Source of the DNA: CAWEPK01 sp049521495 | GTDB taxonomy: Bacteria; Desulfobacterota; Syntrophorhabdia; Syntrophorhabdales; WCHB1-27 | Assembly (NCBI GenBank): GCA_049521495.1 | Contig: JBEKOT010000160.1 | Coordinates: 1 to 5,445 of the forward strand | DNA: 5,445 bases | Direction: 5' to 3' | Part shown: in pieces, positions 3,094-5,445 of the stretch | How positions within the stretch are numbered: position 1 is the first letter of the stretch | Layout: each line of letters begins with the position of its first letter | Notes under the pieces: model-generated | The model's database searches: none | The model's input: the letters and a program-made list of their open reading frames with translations, nothing else | What the model was told of the DNA's origin: nothing | Translations under genes and position numbers: made by a program

Positions 3094-4842
3094 GTAGCCC
3101 TTACCCCCATCCCCCTTTCCATGCGCTTTCTCGCCTCCTTCTACAAGTACTATGATGCCGTAGAAGGCGTAAGCCGCGCGTACCTCGACGGGCAGTGGAG
3201 AAGATGGGCAGAAGAGCCCGGCATCAAAAAATACGCGGCCGGGAAAGAAGGCAAGGTAGTCGCCCGCATCGTCTATGATCCCCGTTCGAGCCTTATCGAA
3301 GAGATCCTGGCCGACGATCCCGGGCAGACTGAAACGCTCCTGCCCCAGGTCGTCGATGCGCTGATAGGGAAGGAGAGTCTCCTGGCAGCGGAAATCCTCG
3401 AGGCGGACGCAAAAAAGCTTTACTGGATGGTGGAGTACGGTTTTAGGCCCACCCGCTCCTATTCGGCCCATGGCCTTTCCTTCTTGAGGATGGACCTCTC
3501 CACCGCAGTTTACATGGAGCGGGCGGGTCACGGCGCCCCTGTCCGGCCCTATCGCAGGAAGGAGCGGGTCGCCATAGAGCGCATCCCGGCTGGGCAGACT
3601 CAGGTTGAGATCGAGGCTTCGCTCAGACGCCTCACCGATAACCTCGGCGGCATCGGCCGGTTTGTCAAGAGAGGCTCGCGGGTCGTGATAAAGCCCAATA
3701 TCGTGGCAGACCACGGGATGAAGGACGGGGTCTACACTGGGGGGGTCGTCACAGATATACGGCTCGTCAGTGCCCTCATCGACCTCCTCCTGCCCGTTGC
3801 GGGGGAAGTCGTCGTTGCCGAAGGGTCATCGATAAACCGGAGCGAGACAGGCAGGATGTTCGCCCACTACGGGTACGACAGGCTGGCCGAAGCGGACCGG
3901 CGGCGGGTCAGACTCGTCGATCTGAACACGGACGCCCTTGTTGAGAAGAATGTCCCCTCGGGCAAAAGAATGTCGTCACGGAAGGTGCCTGTCACTATAG
4001 ATGAGGCCGATCTCGTCATCAGCGTTCCCGTCTTGAAAATCCACTTCGCAGCCGGCGTCTCCCTTGCCGTGAAGAACCTCCAGGGGGTGATGCCCCCCCT
4101 TGAGAAGTATATGAGCCACTTTTTCGGGCTCTGGCAGAACCTCGTCAATATACACCATCTTGTCAAGCCCGGGCTTACGATAATCGACGGCATCACGGGG
4201 CAGGAGGATTTCGGCCCTGTCTCCGGCAGGCCGAAGGCGATGAACGTCCTTATCGGCGGGACGAACCCCGTGGCCGTGGACGCGGTGGCAATGCGCGTCA
4301 TGGGGCTTGACCCTCCATCATCTCCACCGGTGCTCCTTGCCTACCTCCAGGGACTGGGACCGATCGAGGAAGATCTGATAGATACGGTTGGCGCGTCAGT
4401 GGATGAGGTAGCGAGCCCCTTTAAACAGCCCCTGATCGACCTCGGAGGGGGCGCGGACCTTTCTATCCACGACGGCCGGGCATGCCCCGGATGCCGGGGA
4501 TACCTGCACTTCGTCCTGAACAAGCTCCGGAGGCCAGACCCGGCACAGCCCGGGAGGCTCCTAATCGACCGGCCTTTCGAGCCGAAAGTAAACATCTTTA
4601 TAGGCCCTGCAACGCCGGTTCCCATCAATAGGGAGGAGACGAACATCTTCATGGGCATGTGCCAGCAGCATCACGCGGCCGCCGGCGTCCACCTGCCGGG
4701 CTGCCCTCCCCACGCCGAGGTCATCATGAACGGCATATTTCGCCTGCTACCCGATGTGGCGAGGCCAAAGTACGCGGACGAGACGGAGGAGGCAAAGCTG
4801 GAAAGGATGCTCAAGGAAGTCCTGGCCCTGGAGCGACGGTAA
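3088..4842 (+). CDS. Fusion protein: GNAT-like N-terminus, DUF362 core, four-cysteine C-terminal module
   Basis: A 584-residue, probably cytoplasmic protein of unknown function. Residues 1-140 look like a degenerate GNAT acetyltransferase fold: the segment A-x2-L-Y-W-M-V-E-Y-G-F-R-P-T-R (about 107-123), then FLRMDL (132-137), mirrors the last strands of that fold; no intact acetyl-CoA loop (R/Q-x2-G-x-G/A) is evident. Residues about 165-430 form the DUF362 core: VIKPNIV (200-206), AEGSS, DLVISVPVLKIH (about 308-319), KNLQGVMP (329-336), DGITGQEDFGPVSGRP (367-382) and NPVAVDAVAMRVMGLDP (393-409). The C-terminus has CPGC (466-469), GMC (C525) and PGCPPHAE (C539). These are the only cysteines in the protein, which suggests a metal or Fe-S site. 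Many DUF362 proteins carry a ferredoxin domain instead. The ATG at 3088 lacks a ribosome binding site; ATG 3121 is an alternative, also without one. The lipid-kinase gene follows after 6 nt. Confidence 0.85.
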   Translation: MSVALTPIPLSMRFLASFYKYYDAVEGVSRAYLDGQWRRWAEEPGIKKYAAGKEGKVVARIVYDPRSSLIEEILADDPGQTETLLPQVVDALIGKESLLAAEILEADAKKLYWMVEYGFRPTRSYSAHGLSFLRMDLSTAVYMERAGHGAPVRPYRRKERVAIERIPAGQTQVEIEASLRRLTDNLGGIGRFVKRGSRVVIKPNIVADHGMKDGVYTGGVVTDIRLVSALIDLLLPVAGEVVVAEGSSINRSETGRMFAHYGYDRLAEADRRRVRLVDLNTDALVEKNVPSGKRMSSRKVPVTIDEADLVISVPVLKIHFAAGVSLAVKNLQGVMPPLEKYMSHFFGLWQNLVNIHHLVKPGLTIIDGITGQEDFGPVSGRPKAMNVLIGGTNPVAVDAVAMRVMGLDPPSSPPVLLAYLQGLGPIEEDLIDTVGASVDEVASPFKQPLIDLGGGADLSIHDGRACPGCRGYLHFVLNKLRRPDPAQPGRLLIDRPFEPKVNIFIGPATPVPINREETNIFMGMCQQHHAAAGVHLPGCPPHAEVIMNGIFRLLPDVARPKYADETEEAKLERMLKEVLALERR

Positions 4843-4848
4843 GCCGCC

Positions 4849-5400
4849 ATGCGGCGGATTTCATGGGCGAGAAAGCTCTTCCATCTCTCCGGGTGCCTCA
4901 TACCCCTTATCTACATGGTGCACGGTAAAACCGCGGCCCTTCTTGTCACGGGCACGGCTCTCGCAATGGCAGCCCTGATCGAGACGCTCAGGCTCAAGGG
5001 ACGCATCCGTCCGGCTTTCGTTGAGCCCCTTCTGAAAGAGAAAGAGGCGAGGGGGCCGGCGGGGACCCTTTTTTACCTCGTCTCCTGCCTGACGACGATA
5101 ATTCTTTTCGACAAAGCAGTTTCGTCGGCCTCGATCCTCGTACTTGCCATAGCAGACCCTCTTTCCGCGGCTGTGGGGTCAAGATGGGGGCGGATATCCT
5201 TTTTGGGGAAATCTGGAGAAGGGACAGCAGCCTTCTTCTTCTCGTCTCTCCTTATCCTCGCCTGTTTCTCTTTCAATGCAGGGAGCATCATTGCAGCCTC
5301 CGCCGCCGCTTGCGCAGCAGAGCTGCTCTCGACGAAGCTTGTCGATGACAACCTTACTATCCCGCTGGTCGCGGCCCTTTGCTTGACTGCCCTCCGCTGA
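4849..5400 (+). CDS. Membrane CTP-dependent polyprenol/phytol/diacylglycerol kinase family protein (SEC59/DGK1/VTE5)
   Basis: A 183-residue polytopic membrane protein of the family that includes yeast dolichol kinase SEC59, diacylglycerol kinase DGK1 and plant phytol kinase VTE5; members phosphorylate a lipid alcohol, in known cases with CTP. Motifs in order: RKLFHL (8-13), IADPLSAAVGSRWG (101-114, with D103), GKSGEGTAAFF (120-130, family K-S-x-E-G-[ST]), AELLS (157-161) and DDNLTIP (166-172). About seven hydrophobic segments can be seen, near 10-26, 28-48, 72-88, 94-112, 124-142, 144-161 and 168-182. Length is at the short end of the family. The ATG lies 6 nt after the DUF362 stop without a good Shine-Dalgarno site, so translation is probably coupled to the upstream gene. 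Which lipid is used (undecaprenol, phytol, geranylgeraniol or diacylglycerol) cannot be told. The older label 'phosphatidate cytidylyltransferase' is used for relatives but fits less well. Confidence 0.85.
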   Translation: MRRISWARKLFHLSGCLIPLIYMVHGKTAALLVTGTALAMAALIETLRLKGRIRPAFVEPLLKEKEARGPAGTLFYLVSCLTTIILFDKAVSSASILVLAIADPLSAAVGSRWGRISFLGKSGEGTAAFFFSSLLILACFSFNAGSIIAASAAACAAELLSTKLVDDNLTIPLVAALCLTALR

Positions 5401-5418
5401 CCGGGGACCGGACGGTCA
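5398..5418. terminator. Inverted repeat at the end of the kinase gene, possible terminator
   Basis: TGACCG (5398-5403) and CGGTCA (5413-5418) form a 6-bp inverted repeat with a 9-nt loop; two further pairs form beyond one mismatch. The left arm contains the TGA stop of the kinase gene. No T-run follows, so this is a weak terminator candidate. The right arm contains a TGA on the opposite strand that ends a frame entering from the right edge, which would fit a convergent gene sharing the structure. Confidence 0.3.
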
Positions 5419-5445
5419 CCGCGAGGCGATCTGTCTGCCGATCAC

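Noticed and set aside
2938..3714. Minus-strand 258-codon open frame opposite the start of the DUF362 gene
   Set aside because: It overlaps both the SDR start region and the DUF362 frame, and has no motif; the opposing frame has clear GNAT/DUF362 features.
5416..5445. Nine-residue end of a minus-strand gene entering from the right edge
   Set aside because: Too short to call; another minus frame through the same bases is also open, so only sequence beyond the window can decide.

Overview
The window looks like a piece of chromosome from an anaerobic, GC-rich bacterium. Evidence for this is a small classical rubredoxin, a PurC of the longer yeast/delta-proteobacterial type, ribosomal protein S21 with a long basic tail (absent from many phyla, common in Proteobacteria and Desulfobacterota), an HU protein, and a DUF362 protein of the kind frequent in syntrophs and sulfate reducers. 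Desulfobacterota (former Deltaproteobacteria, perhaps Syntrophorhabdales-like) is my best guess; this rests on family knowledge only. No transposase, phage gene, CRISPR array, tRNA or rRNA was seen.

Layout. Bases 1-119 hold the last 38 codons of a + strand gene that resembles the tail of a hydrogenase maturation protease. A sigma70-type promoter (200-228) then precedes a two-gene operon: a 53-residue rubredoxin (304-465) and purC (476-1267, SAICAR synthase). A 12-bp GC-rich hairpin separates purC from the convergent hup gene (1347-1619, minus strand). An AT-richer divergent promoter region (1620-1996) drives hup leftward and rpsU (1997-2203) rightward, the latter behind a predicted leader of about 165 nt. 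rpsU converges on a FabG-like short-chain dehydrogenase (2228-2965, minus strand). From the intergenic region 2966-3087 the SDR reads left and a two-gene operon reads right: a GNAT-like/DUF362/four-cysteine fusion protein of 584 aa (3088-4842) and, 6 nt later, a small membrane protein of the dolichol/phytol/diacylglycerol CTP-kinase family (4849-5400).

How the genes relate. The left half is mostly housekeeping (purine synthesis, nucleoid, ribosome). The right half is the less understood part: an uncharacterised probable metal-binding DUF362 protein tightly coupled to a polyprenol/lipid kinase, with a divergent NAD-type SDR. The most notable signals are (1) a perfect 8-bp inverted repeat with a 9-bp spacer that encloses both the extended -10 element and the ATG of the DUF362 gene, (2) a PurC that seems to lack about 30 residues in its N-terminal lobe while staying in frame, and (3) the DUF362 fusion in which all four cysteines lie in the C-terminal module.
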